DNA of 9,297 nt from contig JBAVEL010000161.1 in the NCBI GenBank assembly GCA_049587715.1, positions 1 to 9,297 of the forward strand, given 5' to 3'. Both the position numbers and the translations under genes were made by a program. How positions within the stretch are numbered: position 1 is the first letter of the stretch; the number at the start of each line of letters is the position of its first letter. The notes beneath the pieces were generated by a model that saw only the letters and a list, made by a program, of their open reading frames with translations, searched no databases and had not been told where the DNA came from. Positions 1 to 6,568 of the stretch are shown piece by piece. This DNA comes from JBAVEL01 sp049587715. GTDB taxonomy: Bacteria; Bacteroidota; Ignavibacteria; UBA10030; UBA6906.

Positions 1-21
1 GAGCGCGGGGGCACGGGCGGC

Positions 22-36
22 GGCAGGCGTCCTGCC
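22..36 (-). other. Hairpin directly after the OmpA-family stop codon
   Basis: On the minus strand, immediately after the TAG stop (38-40), GGCAGG and CCTGCC form a perfect 6-bp stem with a 3-base loop. No T-tract follows in the 21 bases left in the window, so it cannot be called an intrinsic terminator. It may act as a 3'-end stabiliser or as part of a factor-dependent termination region. Confidence 0.3.
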
Positions 37-37
37 T

Positions 38-1474
38 CTACCTGGTCCTGAAGAACTCGATGCGGCGGTTCTGCTGGCGTCCTTCGGGCGTGTCATTCGG
101 GGCGATCGGGCTGTCGGGTCCGAAGCCCCTGGCGGTAATCCGGTCTCCTGCAATGCCCTTCTTCACGAGCCAGGCCTTCACGGCGTCCGCCCGCGCCTGC
201 GAAAGCCGGAGATTGAAGGACTTCTTCCCGGTGGCGTCCGTGTGGCCCCTGATCTCCACCGCAATCTCCGGGTTCTCCGCCAGCGTGTTGAAGGCCTTCT
301 CCAGAATCACCTCGGACTCGGAACCGATGACCGCCTTTCCCGTGGCGAACACGATCCCCTCGAGCACGATGGCTTTCCCCACCTCCGCCTGCAGGACCTC
401 TCTCTTGGGGATGTCATCCGAGGCCGCGCGCGGGTCCGTGCCGCGGGCGATCTCCGTCCCGTCGTCCACCGTGCCGCCGTCGGTGTCCATCTTGAGCGGA
501 TCAGTCCGGTGCTGGGTTACCTCATCGCCGTCCTTGAGGCCGTCCCCGTCGGTGTCCATCCGGAGCGGATCGGTGCGGTGCTGGGTGATCTCATCGCCGT
601 CCTTGAGTCCGTCCCCGTCGGTGTCGGCCTTGTTCGGGTCGGTTTTCCGGGTCGTGATCTCCTCTCCGTCGCGGAGTCCGTCCCCGTCGGTGTCGGCACT
701 CACCGGGCTGGTCAGGGTACGGTTCACTTCCTCTCCGTCCCCGAGGCCGTCTCCATCGCTGTCCGCGCTCAGGGGATTGGTGCTGTGTTGTTTGACCTCC
801 TGTCCGTCGGTCAGCCCGTCTCCGTCGGAATCCGCCCGCTTCTTGTCGGTCCCGAGCTCCTTCTCCTCCCGGTTGGTCAGCCCGTCCCCATCGGGATCGG
901 CGTTCGGGCTTTCCCCTGCGACGGTGAGGCCGATCTGATAGTTGAAGAAGGCGTCCTTTTCCTCAAGGAGAACGCCGTTCAGATCGTCGGTCAGGGTGTA
1001 GTTGTATCCCCCGCTGAGCTCCAGGATGGCGTTGTCGTCCAGGCGGAACTGCAACCCGAGACCGCCCGGGGCGTACCCGGTCCATCCCTTTTCCTTGGCG
1101 CCTGCAGTGGGGTTGGGAGGCAGCTTCTCCGCATCGAAGTGGAGGGCGCCGAAGCCGGCATAGAGGAAGGGATTCCACGACTCGAACGAGAAGGGGCTGA
1201 CGACGAAGCGGTAGTCCACGGGTATGATCTGCGTGGTGAACTGTACGCCTCCCACCCGGCCGAGGCCCACCCCGAACTCTCCCTGCAGGTGTTCCACGAT
1301 TCCGTATCGCAGGAAAGCCCTGGCATGGAATTTCCCGGTCCGGTCCCGCAGCTCGGTCTGCCCGAATGTCTGCCCGAATCCGATTCCCCCGCCCAGCCCC
1401 TGATCCCTGAACTGCGCGAGGCCGTCTCCGGATGCGAGGATGAGGGCGGCAAGCAGTAGCACAAGGTGTTTCAT
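38..1474 (-). CDS. OmpA-family outer-membrane protein with TSP3 calcium-binding repeats
   Basis: This is a predicted 478-residue outer-membrane/periplasmic linker. Residues 1-20 form a signal peptide (MKHLVLLLAALILASGDGLA, probable cleavage before Q21). Residues about 21-190 look like a small beta-barrel with alternating aromatic and glycine-rich strands. Residues about 193-351 hold seven thrombospondin type-3-like units of the D-x-D-G-D-G type, expected to bind Ca2+ and act as a stalk. Residues about 365-478 form an OmpA-like peptidoglycan-binding domain with the hallmarks EIRGHTD, LSQARA and NRRIEF. The family tethers the outer membrane to peptidoglycan; a structural role here is inferred. 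I place the start at the ATG at 1472-1474 because it begins the signal peptide and is preceded by GGAGG with an 8-base spacer. A GTG start at 1537 would add 21 residues before the signal peptide and is unlikely. The gene is separated from ruvB by its own promoter and long leader. No closer orthologue is recognised, so no gene symbol is given. Confidence 0.9.
   Translation of the reverse strand: MKHLVLLLAALILASGDGLAQFRDQGLGGGIGFGQTFGQTELRDRTGKFHARAFLRYGIVEHLQGEFGVGLGRVGGVQFTTQIIPVDYRFVVSPFSFESWNPFLYAGFGALHFDAEKLPPNPTAGAKEKGWTGYAPGGLGLQFRLDDNAILELSGGYNYTLTDDLNGVLLEEKDAFFNYQIGLTVAGESPNADPDGDGLTNREEKELGTDKKRADSDGDGLTDGQEVKQHSTNPLSADSDGDGLGDGEEVNRTLTSPVSADTDGDGLRDGEEITTRKTDPNKADTDGDGLKDGDEITQHRTDPLRMDTDGDGLKDGDEVTQHRTDPLKMDTDGGTVDDGTEIARGTDPRAASDDIPKREVLQAEVGKAIVLEGIVFATGKAVIGSESEVILEKAFNTLAENPEIAVEIRGHTDATGKKSFNLRLSQARADAVKAWLVKKGIAGDRITARGFGPDSPIAPNDTPEGRQQNRRIEFFRTR
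481..894 (-). repeat. Tandem 69-bp repeats encoding TSP3 units
   Basis: The phrase cggtgtc or a close variant recurs at 481, 550, 619, 688, 757 (cgctgtc) and 826, exactly 69 bases apart. It encodes 23-residue units beginning D-S/T-D-G-D-G-L. The unit nearest the barrel is 22 residues, and the last one nearest the OmpA domain is degenerate (DTDGG). The units starting at 481 and 550 differ at only 7 of 69 positions by hand count, so they look like the youngest duplication. Confidence 0.9.
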
Positions 1475-1482
1475 GCGTGTTT

Positions 1483-1487
1483 CCTCC
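1483..1487 (-). promoter_or_regulatory. Ribosome binding site of the OmpA-family gene
   Basis: GGAGG on the minus strand lies 8 bases before the ATG at 1474. It decides in favour of this start over the longer GTG start at 1537. Confidence 0.75.
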
Positions 1488-1572
1488 ATAGTTGTGGGAT
1501 GCTGTATGAGAGGGTTCACCCTTCCCGTTTCCTGCACCCTATCCGGGGACTCGGTCCTCCGGCCCCCGTCCG

Positions 1573-1607
1573 TGTCCCCCTGCGCCTCGGTGCTGTGGCA
1601 GGGGACA
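1573..1607 (-). promoter_or_regulatory. Stem-loop in the OmpA-family 5' leader
   Basis: On the minus strand TGTCCCCTGC (1607-1598) pairs with GCAGGGGGACA (1583-1573). This gives ten base pairs with one bulged G around a 14-base loop. Flanking C-runs and G-runs (about 1608-1616 and 1564-1572) could extend the stem imperfectly. It sits inside the gene-free 1475-1733 interval, between the predicted promoter and the start codon. Its function is unknown. With no T-run after it, it does not look like a simple intrinsic terminator. Confidence 0.45.
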
Positions 1608-1637
1608 GGCGGGGGGAGACCGGGTATCCGGAGCTTA

Positions 1638-1687
1638 TGGGCGCTCAGGGGAACATGCCCCGGGATACCGCCCCGGCGAGGCGCCCA
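1638..1687 (-). promoter_or_regulatory. 5'-terminal stem structure of the OmpA-family mRNA leader
   Basis: TGGGCGC (1687-1681) and GCGCCCA (1644-1638) form a perfect 7-bp stem. It closes a GC-rich interior that can form a further CCGGG/CCCGG hairpin or a competing GGGG/CCCC hairpin. If the promoter at 1696-1724 is correct, this stem begins within a few bases of the transcript's 5' end. The pairing is read directly from the sequence; the mRNA-stability role is inferred. Confidence 0.45.
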
Positions 1688-1695
1688 CGGGGGGG

Positions 1696-1724
1696 AAGAT
1701 AGGGCGTTTCGGGGGCACTTGCAA
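1696..1724 (-). promoter_or_regulatory. Predicted sigma70-like promoter for the OmpA-family gene
   Basis: On the minus strand, TTGCAA (1724-1719) is a -35-like box and TATCTT (1701-1696) a -10-like box, with an ideal 17-base spacer. Each matches the TTGACA/TATAAT consensus at 4 of 6 positions. The -35 box begins just 9 bases after the end of the ruvB stop codon. The expected transcription start is near 1689, giving a leader of about 215 bases. No second convincing promoter is seen closer to the gene. Confidence 0.5.
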
Positions 1725-1733
1725 GCAGAGGGC

Positions 1734-2783
1734 CTATGCAGGGCGGAAGAGGGACTCCTGGGAGGCCTGCCCCGGGGGGGGGATGTTCAGGTGGGTCCAC
1801 GCCAGGGCCGTGGCCTCCCTGCCCCGGGGCGTGCGCTTCAGGAAACCCTCCTGGATCAGATAGGGCTCGTAGACCTCCTCGATTGTCCCCGGCTCCTCCC
1901 CGACGGCGACGGCCAGTGTGGATATCCCCACGGGCCCTCCCCCGAATTTCTTCAGAATGCAGAGGAGAATCCGCAAGTCCATCTCGTCCAGCCCGTGTTC
2001 ATCCACCTCCAGAGCCCTCAGGGCGTGGTCCACCACGGCTCTGCTGACGCGCCCTCTCTCGCCCCGCAGGGAGGGCTCTGCCTGGGCGAAATCCCGGCAG
2101 CGGCGGAGCAGCCGGTTGGCGATACGCGGCGTGCCGCGGGACCGGCGGGCGATCTCGTGTGCCCCCTCGTCCGTAAGCTCCACTTTGAGGATTTCCGCCG
2201 AGCGCCGGACGATCCTCCGGAGAATATCAGGCGCATAGTAGTCGAGCCGGCTTGTCACCCCGAACCGCGCCCGCAGGGGGGCTGTCAGGAGGCCTGCGCG
2301 GGTGGTGGCTCCGATGAGCGTGTACCGGGGGAGCGAGAGCTGGATGCTCCGTGCGCTCGGTCCGGAGTCGATCATGATGTCCAGCCGGAAGTCCTCCATG
2401 GCGGAATACAGATACTCCTCCACGGCCGGATTCAGGCGGTGGACCTCGTCGATGAAGAGGACGTCCCCGTCCTGCAGGTTCGTCAGAACCCCCGCCAGAT
2501 CTCCGGGCCTGTCCAGAACGGGGCCGGAGCTGACCCTGATGCGCGCCCCCATTTCGTGCGCGATGACGTGGGCGAGGGTTGTCTTGCCGAGTCCCGGCGG
2601 GCCGGTGAGAAGCACATGGTCCAGGGCCTCCCGTCGCTGTCTGGCGGCCGCAATGAACACCTTGAGGTTCTCCGTGATCTTCTCCTGTCCGAAGAAGTCC
2701 TCGAAGGAGACCGGCCGGAGGGCGGTGTCGAACTCCGCTTCGGAGGGAGCCGGTTCGGGGGAGGTGATGCCGGAATGGCGCAT
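1734..2783 (-). CDS. ruvB: Holliday junction branch-migration ATPase RuvB
   Basis: RuvB is the hexameric AAA+ motor that, loaded by RuvA, pumps DNA through Holliday junctions during recombinational repair. The 349-residue product shows the full family pattern: the F-G-Q motif near residue 31, Walker A GPPGLGKTT (61-69), Walker B DVLFIDEVHRL (107-117), sensor 1 GATTRAG (158-164) and arginine finger RARF (171-174). The C-terminal winged helix ends with RTPRGREAT. Length is typical. It lies 20 bases downstream of ruvA. The leader between them is A/C-rich and has no visible Shine-Dalgarno sequence, so translation probably depends on coupling or on non-SD initiation. The next in-frame residues offer no alternative start. 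Nothing suggests damage. Confidence 0.98.
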   Translation of the reverse strand: MRHSGITSPEPAPSEAEFDTALRPVSFEDFFGQEKITENLKVFIAAARQRREALDHVLLTGPPGLGKTTLAHVIAHEMGARIRVSSGPVLDRPGDLAGVLTNLQDGDVLFIDEVHRLNPAVEEYLYSAMEDFRLDIMIDSGPSARSIQLSLPRYTLIGATTRAGLLTAPLRARFGVTSRLDYYAPDILRRIVRRSAEILKVELTDEGAHEIARRSRGTPRIANRLLRRCRDFAQAEPSLRGERGRVSRAVVDHALRALEVDEHGLDEMDLRILLCILKKFGGGPVGISTLAVAVGEEPGTIEEVYEPYLIQEGFLKRTPRGREATALAWTHLNIPPPGQASQESLFRPA

Positions 2784-2803
2784 GGGGTTGGTTGTGCTGT
2801 GGT

Positions 2804-3418
2804 TTACGTGCGGGGAGCCGCGGCAAGTCGGAGCGCCGTGCGGACCAGATCCTCAAGCGACCCGCTCGCAGGGGCCTCCTCCTCGAGCGCCCTCAGGACC
2901 GCCTTCTCTGCGACCATGCGTGTGAATCCCAGGGCCGCCAGGGCGCGCACCGCTTCGGCCCGGATGGGAGACCGGAGTTCCGGCTTGGAGGGGGCGAGCT
3001 TTCCGTCCGCCTGCATCCGGGCAACCCGGTCCTTGAGTTCAACCGTGATGCGCTCGGCGAGCTTTCTGCCGACGCCGGGGATGGCCGTGAGGGGCTCCCT
3101 GCGGCCTGTGGCGATGCAGTCGGCCAGATCGGTTGCGGAAATACCCGACAGGACCACCAGCGCCATGCGGGGGCCGATCCCGGAAACCCCGATCAGGAGG
3201 CGGAACATCTCACGCTCCGCCTCCGTGGCGAATCCGTAGAGCTGGAGAATATCCTCCCGCACGTGGAGGTGCGTCAGGAGGTCGGCAGCGGCCCCCGGGG
3301 CCGGCAGGAGGCGGTACGTGGAGAGGGGAATCAGGACCGTGAAGCCCACTCCGTGGATATCCAGGGTCGCTTCGGTGGGATCTGCGCACAGGAGCGTCCC
3401 CCGCAGGAACGCGATCAT
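2804..3418 (-). CDS. ruvA: Holliday junction DNA helicase subunit RuvA
   Basis: RuvA tetramers bind the four-way junction and load RuvB rings. The 204-residue protein has the N-terminal OB fold (MIAFLRGTLL through residue about 65, including VGF at 24-26 and EDILQLYGF at 55-63). Two helix-hairpin-helix motifs follow: GVSGIGPRMAL (77-87) and IPGVGRKLAERI (113-124). An acidic/proline linker leads to the C-terminal domain III (about 150-200) that contacts RuvB. Length matches the family. Its ATG overlaps the ruvC stop by 4 bases (ATGA), indicating translational coupling, and a purine-rich GGAGAGGG lies upstream. Confidence 0.97.
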   Translation of the reverse strand: MIAFLRGTLLCADPTEATLDIHGVGFTVLIPLSTYRLLPAPGAAADLLTHLHVREDILQLYGFATEAEREMFRLLIGVSGIGPRMALVVLSGISATDLADCIATGRREPLTAIPGVGRKLAERITVELKDRVARMQADGKLAPSKPELRSPIRAEAVRALAALGFTRMVAEKAVLRALEEEAPASGSLEDLVRTALRLAAAPRT

Positions 3419-3945
3419 CGCCGGACCCTCTCCGGATGAGCCTCGCAGTAGGATTTCCAGCTCCGGGGGGCGGGCCCGGTTTCCCCCAGCCGGTGCAGGT
3501 GGCAGATGGCGATCCCCAGGGCGTCGGATGCATCATGCGGCAGGGGTTCTTTCCCCATGCCCAGCAGTGCGCGCACCATGAACTGGACCTGCTCCTTGGA
3601 GGCGGACCCGCGGCCTGCCACCGCCTTCTTGACCTCGCGGGGGGAGTACTCGAAGGTGGGGAGAGAGCGCTCCGCTGCGGCCAGCAGCGAAACCCCGCGT
3701 GCATGCCCCAGCTTCAGGGCGGACTGGGCGTTTCGGCCGTAGAAAGCCGACTCGACGGCGCACTCGTCGGGTTTGTACGTGTCCATGATGCGGGCAAGCC
3801 CCCGGTAGATCTCCCGGAGACGGAACGGGAGGGGACGTTGTCCGCCGGGCCGGATGGATCCGGAGGCCACGCACGAGAGGCCTGACGGCGACTGCATCAC
3901 CACGCCGTAACCGGTGCTGAGCGTTCCGGGATCCACACCCAGCAC
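3415..3945 (-). CDS. ruvC: Crossover junction endodeoxyribonuclease RuvC
   Basis: RuvC is the dimeric, metal-dependent resolvase that nicks Holliday junctions symmetrically. With the GTG start chosen here the product is 176 residues, close to the 173 of E. coli. The four acidic catalytic residues are in place: D5 in LGVDPGT, E65 in VESAFYG, and D138 and D141 in HDASDALGIA. GTG is preferred because GGGAGG lies 9 bases upstream and because family members begin only a few residues before the first aspartate. Upstream ATG starts (3984 or 4038) would add 13-31 low-complexity Arg/Gly/Pro residues, and the longest would run into yebC. The gene leads the ruvC-ruvA-ruvB order and overlaps ruvA by 4 bases. 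A stem-loop lies upstream. Confidence 0.96.
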   Translation of the reverse strand: MLGVDPGTLSTGYGVVMQSPSGLSCVASGSIRPGGQRPLPFRLREIYRGLARIMDTYKPDECAVESAFYGRNAQSALKLGHARGVSLLAAAERSLPTFEYSPREVKKAVAGRGSASKEQVQFMVRALLGMGKEPLPHDASDALGIAICHLHRLGETGPAPRSWKSYCEAHPERVRR

Positions 3946-3954
3946 CGTGCGGAT

Positions 3955-3960
3955 CCTCCC
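3955..3960 (-). promoter_or_regulatory. Ribosome binding site that sets the ruvC GTG start
   Basis: GGGAGG on the minus strand is followed by a 9-base spacer and GTG (3945-3943). This is much stronger than anything in front of the upstream ATG codons and fits the conserved RuvC N-terminus. Confidence 0.7.
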
Positions 3961-3970
3961 GGAGTGCGGC

Positions 3971-4008
3971 GGCTCTCCCGGCATGCGGGCACGCCGCGCC
4001 GGGGAGCC
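3971..4008 (-). promoter_or_regulatory. GC-rich stem-loop between yebC and ruvC
   Basis: On the minus strand GGCTCCCCGGC (4008-3998) pairs with GCCGGGAGAGCC (3982-3971). This leaves one bulged base and a 15-base loop. No T-tract follows. It lies in the largest gap of the cluster, 11 bases before the ruvC Shine-Dalgarno sequence. Possible roles are an RNA-processing or stability element separating yebC and ruv expression, or translational control of ruvC. It could also be incidental in such GC-rich DNA. Confidence 0.4.
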
Positions 4009-4021
4009 CCGCCCCGTTCCC

Positions 4022-4789
4022 TTACGCGGACCCGGCAAGGGAGGCCAGCTCCTTCTCGTCGATGTCGAAGTTGGCGTAGACGTTCTGGACGTCGTCGTGT
4101 TCTTCCAGCACCTCCATGAGTTTCAGCACCGACTCCGCCTCCTTCCCGGTCACCTTGACGGTGTTCTGGGGAATCATCTGGATCGCCGCGCTTTCCATGC
4201 GGATACCCCTGTCTTCCAGGGCCTTCCGGACCGGCTCGAAGCTCTGCACGGATGTCAGAACAGTGAAGGAGTCCTCCTCGGCCTGCAGGTCCTCCGCCCC
4301 CGCCTCCAGCACGATCCCCATCACGTCGTCCTCCCCGGCCGGCTGTGTCTGTCCGGCCCGGGGGATCACGATGTTGCCGCGCTTCTGGAACATCCAGGCC
4401 ACGCTTCCCGCCGATCCCATGTTCCCGTTGTTGCGCGTGAACAGGTGCCGGATCTCGGAAACGGTTCTGTTGCTGTTGTCGGTGACAACCTCCACCAGGA
4501 TGGCCACGCCTCCCGGTCCGTAGCCCTCGTAAGTGATTTCCTCGTATGTGACTCCGGGGAGCTCTCCCGTACCCCGTTGAACGGCGCGCTTGATGTTCTC
4601 CGCAGGCATGTTTCCCGCCTTTGCCGTGTTAATGGCAAGCCGGAGCCGGGGATTGGCCTCCATGTTCCCTCCGCCGTCGCGGGCTGCGATGGAGATCTCC
4701 TTGATCAGGCGGGTGAAGAGGCGTCCGCGGGCCGCGTCGGTGGCCGCCTTCTTCCGCTTGATTGTTGCCCATTTGGAATGGCCGGACAT
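4022..4789 (-). CDS. yebC: YebC/TACO1 family regulatory protein
   Basis: The 255-residue product begins with the signature MSGHSKWATIKRKKAATDAARG and carries the family hallmarks NMPAENIKRAVQRGTG, YEEITYEGYGPGG and NNGNMGSAGSVAWMF. It ends with an acidic VYANFDID tail. The family has three alpha/beta domains. Members were long annotated as DNA-binding transcriptional regulators, while the mitochondrial homologue TACO1 and more recent bacterial work point to a role in translation, so the function here is left open. The start at 4789 is chosen for the conserved MSGHSKW and for AAGGAG at 4804-4799 with a 9-base spacer. An upstream start at 4852 would overlap recJ. yebC next to ruvC is a very common bacterial arrangement. 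Confidence 0.96.
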   Translation of the reverse strand: MSGHSKWATIKRKKAATDAARGRLFTRLIKEISIAARDGGGNMEANPRLRLAINTAKAGNMPAENIKRAVQRGTGELPGVTYEEITYEGYGPGGVAILVEVVTDNSNRTVSEIRHLFTRNNGNMGSAGSVAWMFQKRGNIVIPRAGQTQPAGEDDVMGIVLEAGAEDLQAEEDSFTVLTSVQSFEPVRKALEDRGIRMESAAIQMIPQNTVKVTGKEAESVLKLMEVLEEHDDVQNVYANFDIDEKELASLAGSA

Positions 4790-4811
4790 AGGTCGGTTCT
4801 CCTTCCTTGAT

Positions 4812-6542
4812 CTACCGAAGATCGCGAATCTTGATTTGCGCCGCCGCCTCACCCTCCCGAGGGGGCCCAGCCCCGCTCCCGCGCGACTCCTCCAGGGAGA
4901 ACACGCAGGAGAGGTCCCTCCGGCCGGGCGGCACCCTGGGGAGAAGCTCTCCGCACCCGAAGCCGATGGCGTCGAACACCCTGCCGTTCTGCCTCACCCT
5001 GAACCTCAGGTGGTTCTTCCCCACGATGCGGGGGGTTCCCATGACCTCCAGATCCCTTGCAAGGAAGACCGGCCTCATGTTTCCGGGCCCAAAGGGGGCG
5101 AACTCGTTCAGAATGCGGACAAACCGGGGGGTCACCTCGGAGAGCTTCAGCTCCGTGTCGATCCGGATCTCCGGATTCCTCAACTCGTCGGTCATGAGCT
5201 CCCGGACCGCGGCGTTGAACGCCTCCCGGAACTCCTCCAGACGCGAGACCTCCAGGGTGAGACCTGCGGCGTACTTGTGTCCCCCGAACTGGATGAGCTT
5301 GTCTTCGCACCGCTGGAGGGCGCGGTAAATGTCGAATCCGGAAACGCTCCGTGCAGAGCCCTTGGCGACCCCGTCCACGGTGGCCAGCATGACGGAGGGT
5401 TTGTAATACCTCTCCACCATCCGGGATGCCACAATCCCGATGACCCCGGGGTGCCAGTCCTCCTGGTGGAGCACCAGGGCGGAGTCCGTCTCCCGGTTCG
5501 GCATGGTTTCGGCCAGCTCCGAGGCCTGGGCGAATGTCATCTCATCGATCAGGCGCCGGTTGCGGTTCTCGTCCTCCAGAACCTGTGCCAGGGCGCCCGC
5601 CTTCTCCGGATCGTCACAGACCAGGAGCTCCACGGCCCGGCTGGCGTCCCCGAGCCTCCCCACGGCGTTGATGCGGGGGGCCAGCACGAAGACGATGTTG
5701 CCCGAGGTGATTTCACCGATCCGAAGACCGGCTCTCTCCGCCAGCGCGCGGATCCCCGGGCGCGGTGCACCGTTGAGCACTGCAAGTCCCTGGCGGACCA
5801 GAACCCGGTTTTCTCCCACCAGGGGAACGATATCCGCCGTGCTGGCAAGAGTAACGAAATCCAGGTAGGATCCGAGCAGGTTCTCGCGGCCGAGCCGCCG
5901 CGCCAGACCATGGAGGAACTTGAATCCGACCCCGCACCCCGCAAGATGCTTGAAAGGGTATCCATCCCCCGGCTTGAGGGGGTCCAGCAGGGCGCAGGCG
6001 GCCGGGAGGGAACTCCCTGGTTCGTGGTGATCGCAGATGATGACGTCCATGCCCAGGCTCCGGGCATACTCCACCTGCTCCACTGCCGTAATCCCGCAAT
6101 CCACGGCAATGAAGAGGGTGACCCCGCGGGCGTGGGCGCTGTCCATCCCGGTCCGGGAGATGCCGTAACCCTCCTTGATGCGGTCCGGGATGTAGTAGGT
6201 GACCTGGGCACCGATCTCCCGCAGAAAGAGAAAGAGCATCGCGGCTCCGTTCGTCCCATCCACGTCATAGTCGCCGAAGACCAGGACCTTCTCGCCGCGG
6301 GTGAGGGCGTCCATGGTGCGGCGGGTCGCCACCTCCATGCCGTCCAGGAGGAATGGGTCGTGGAGGAGGTCCAGCGTGGGGCGGAAGAAGGCTTTTGCCC
6401 TGTCGTAGTCGTCGATGCCGCGTTGGACGAGGATGCGTGCAATCGCCTCGGGCACATTGATCTCCCGCGCCAGGGCACCGACCCGTGCAGGGTCCGGTGC
6501 CTCGGCCAGAGTCCAGCGATGTTCGCGGACGGTGGTGTTCAC
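4812..6542 (-). CDS. recJ: Single-stranded-DNA-specific 5'-3' exonuclease RecJ
   Basis: RecJ degrades ssDNA 5' to 3' in the RecF recombination pathway, mismatch repair and fork processing. With the GTG start used here it is 576 residues, almost the E. coli length. DHH-superfamily metal ligands are visible: DYDVDG (91-96), VDCG (147-150), DHH (171-173) and the aspartate of TADIVP (235-240). The DHHA1 motif GGHKYAAG lies near residue 420, and the protein ends with the OB-like domain and the typical IKIRDLR. Motif I reads DGTNGAA rather than the more usual DG-x-TS form. GTG 6542 has GGAG 5 bases upstream. The ATG at 6572 lies inside the P1 helix of rnpB and lacks a ribosome binding site, and the longest frame (to 6713) is RNase P RNA sequence. 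yebC follows after 22 bases. Confidence 0.95.
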   Translation of the reverse strand: MNTTVREHRWTLAEAPDPARVGALAREINVPEAIARILVQRGIDDYDRAKAFFRPTLDLLHDPFLLDGMEVATRRTMDALTRGEKVLVFGDYDVDGTNGAAMLFLFLREIGAQVTYYIPDRIKEGYGISRTGMDSAHARGVTLFIAVDCGITAVEQVEYARSLGMDVIICDHHEPGSSLPAACALLDPLKPGDGYPFKHLAGCGVGFKFLHGLARRLGRENLLGSYLDFVTLASTADIVPLVGENRVLVRQGLAVLNGAPRPGIRALAERAGLRIGEITSGNIVFVLAPRINAVGRLGDASRAVELLVCDDPEKAGALAQVLEDENRNRRLIDEMTFAQASELAETMPNRETDSALVLHQEDWHPGVIGIVASRMVERYYKPSVMLATVDGVAKGSARSVSGFDIYRALQRCEDKLIQFGGHKYAAGLTLEVSRLEEFREAFNAAVRELMTDELRNPEIRIDTELKLSEVTPRFVRILNEFAPFGPGNMRPVFLARDLEVMGTPRIVGKNHLRFRVRQNGRVFDAIGFGCGELLPRVPPGRRDLSCVFSLEESRGSGAGPPREGEAAAQIKIRDLR

Positions 6543-6568
6543 GATTGCTCCGACGCGAATGAGACCGG

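Noticed and set aside
481..894. Regular tandem repeats considered as a CRISPR array
   Set aside because: The periodic units are contiguous, in frame and encode DxDGDG calcium-binding motifs. There are no unique spacers between them and no cas genes.
60..1459. Plus-strand frames opposite the OmpA-family gene, with apparent Ser/Pro or Val/Gly repeats
   Set aside because: The repetitiveness simply mirrors the 69-bp TSP3-coding repeats on the other strand. There is no credible start context or domain.
1475..1733. Possible small RNA or hidden small protein gene in the gene-free stretch
   Set aside because: No known RNA family motif or well-supported short ORF is seen. The stretch is better explained as promoter plus structured leader of the OmpA-family gene.
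1440..3239. Plus-strand open frame of 599 codons
   Set aside because: It is antisense to ruvB and part of ruvA, has low-complexity composition and no motif. The minus-strand frames carry clear RuvA and RuvB signatures.
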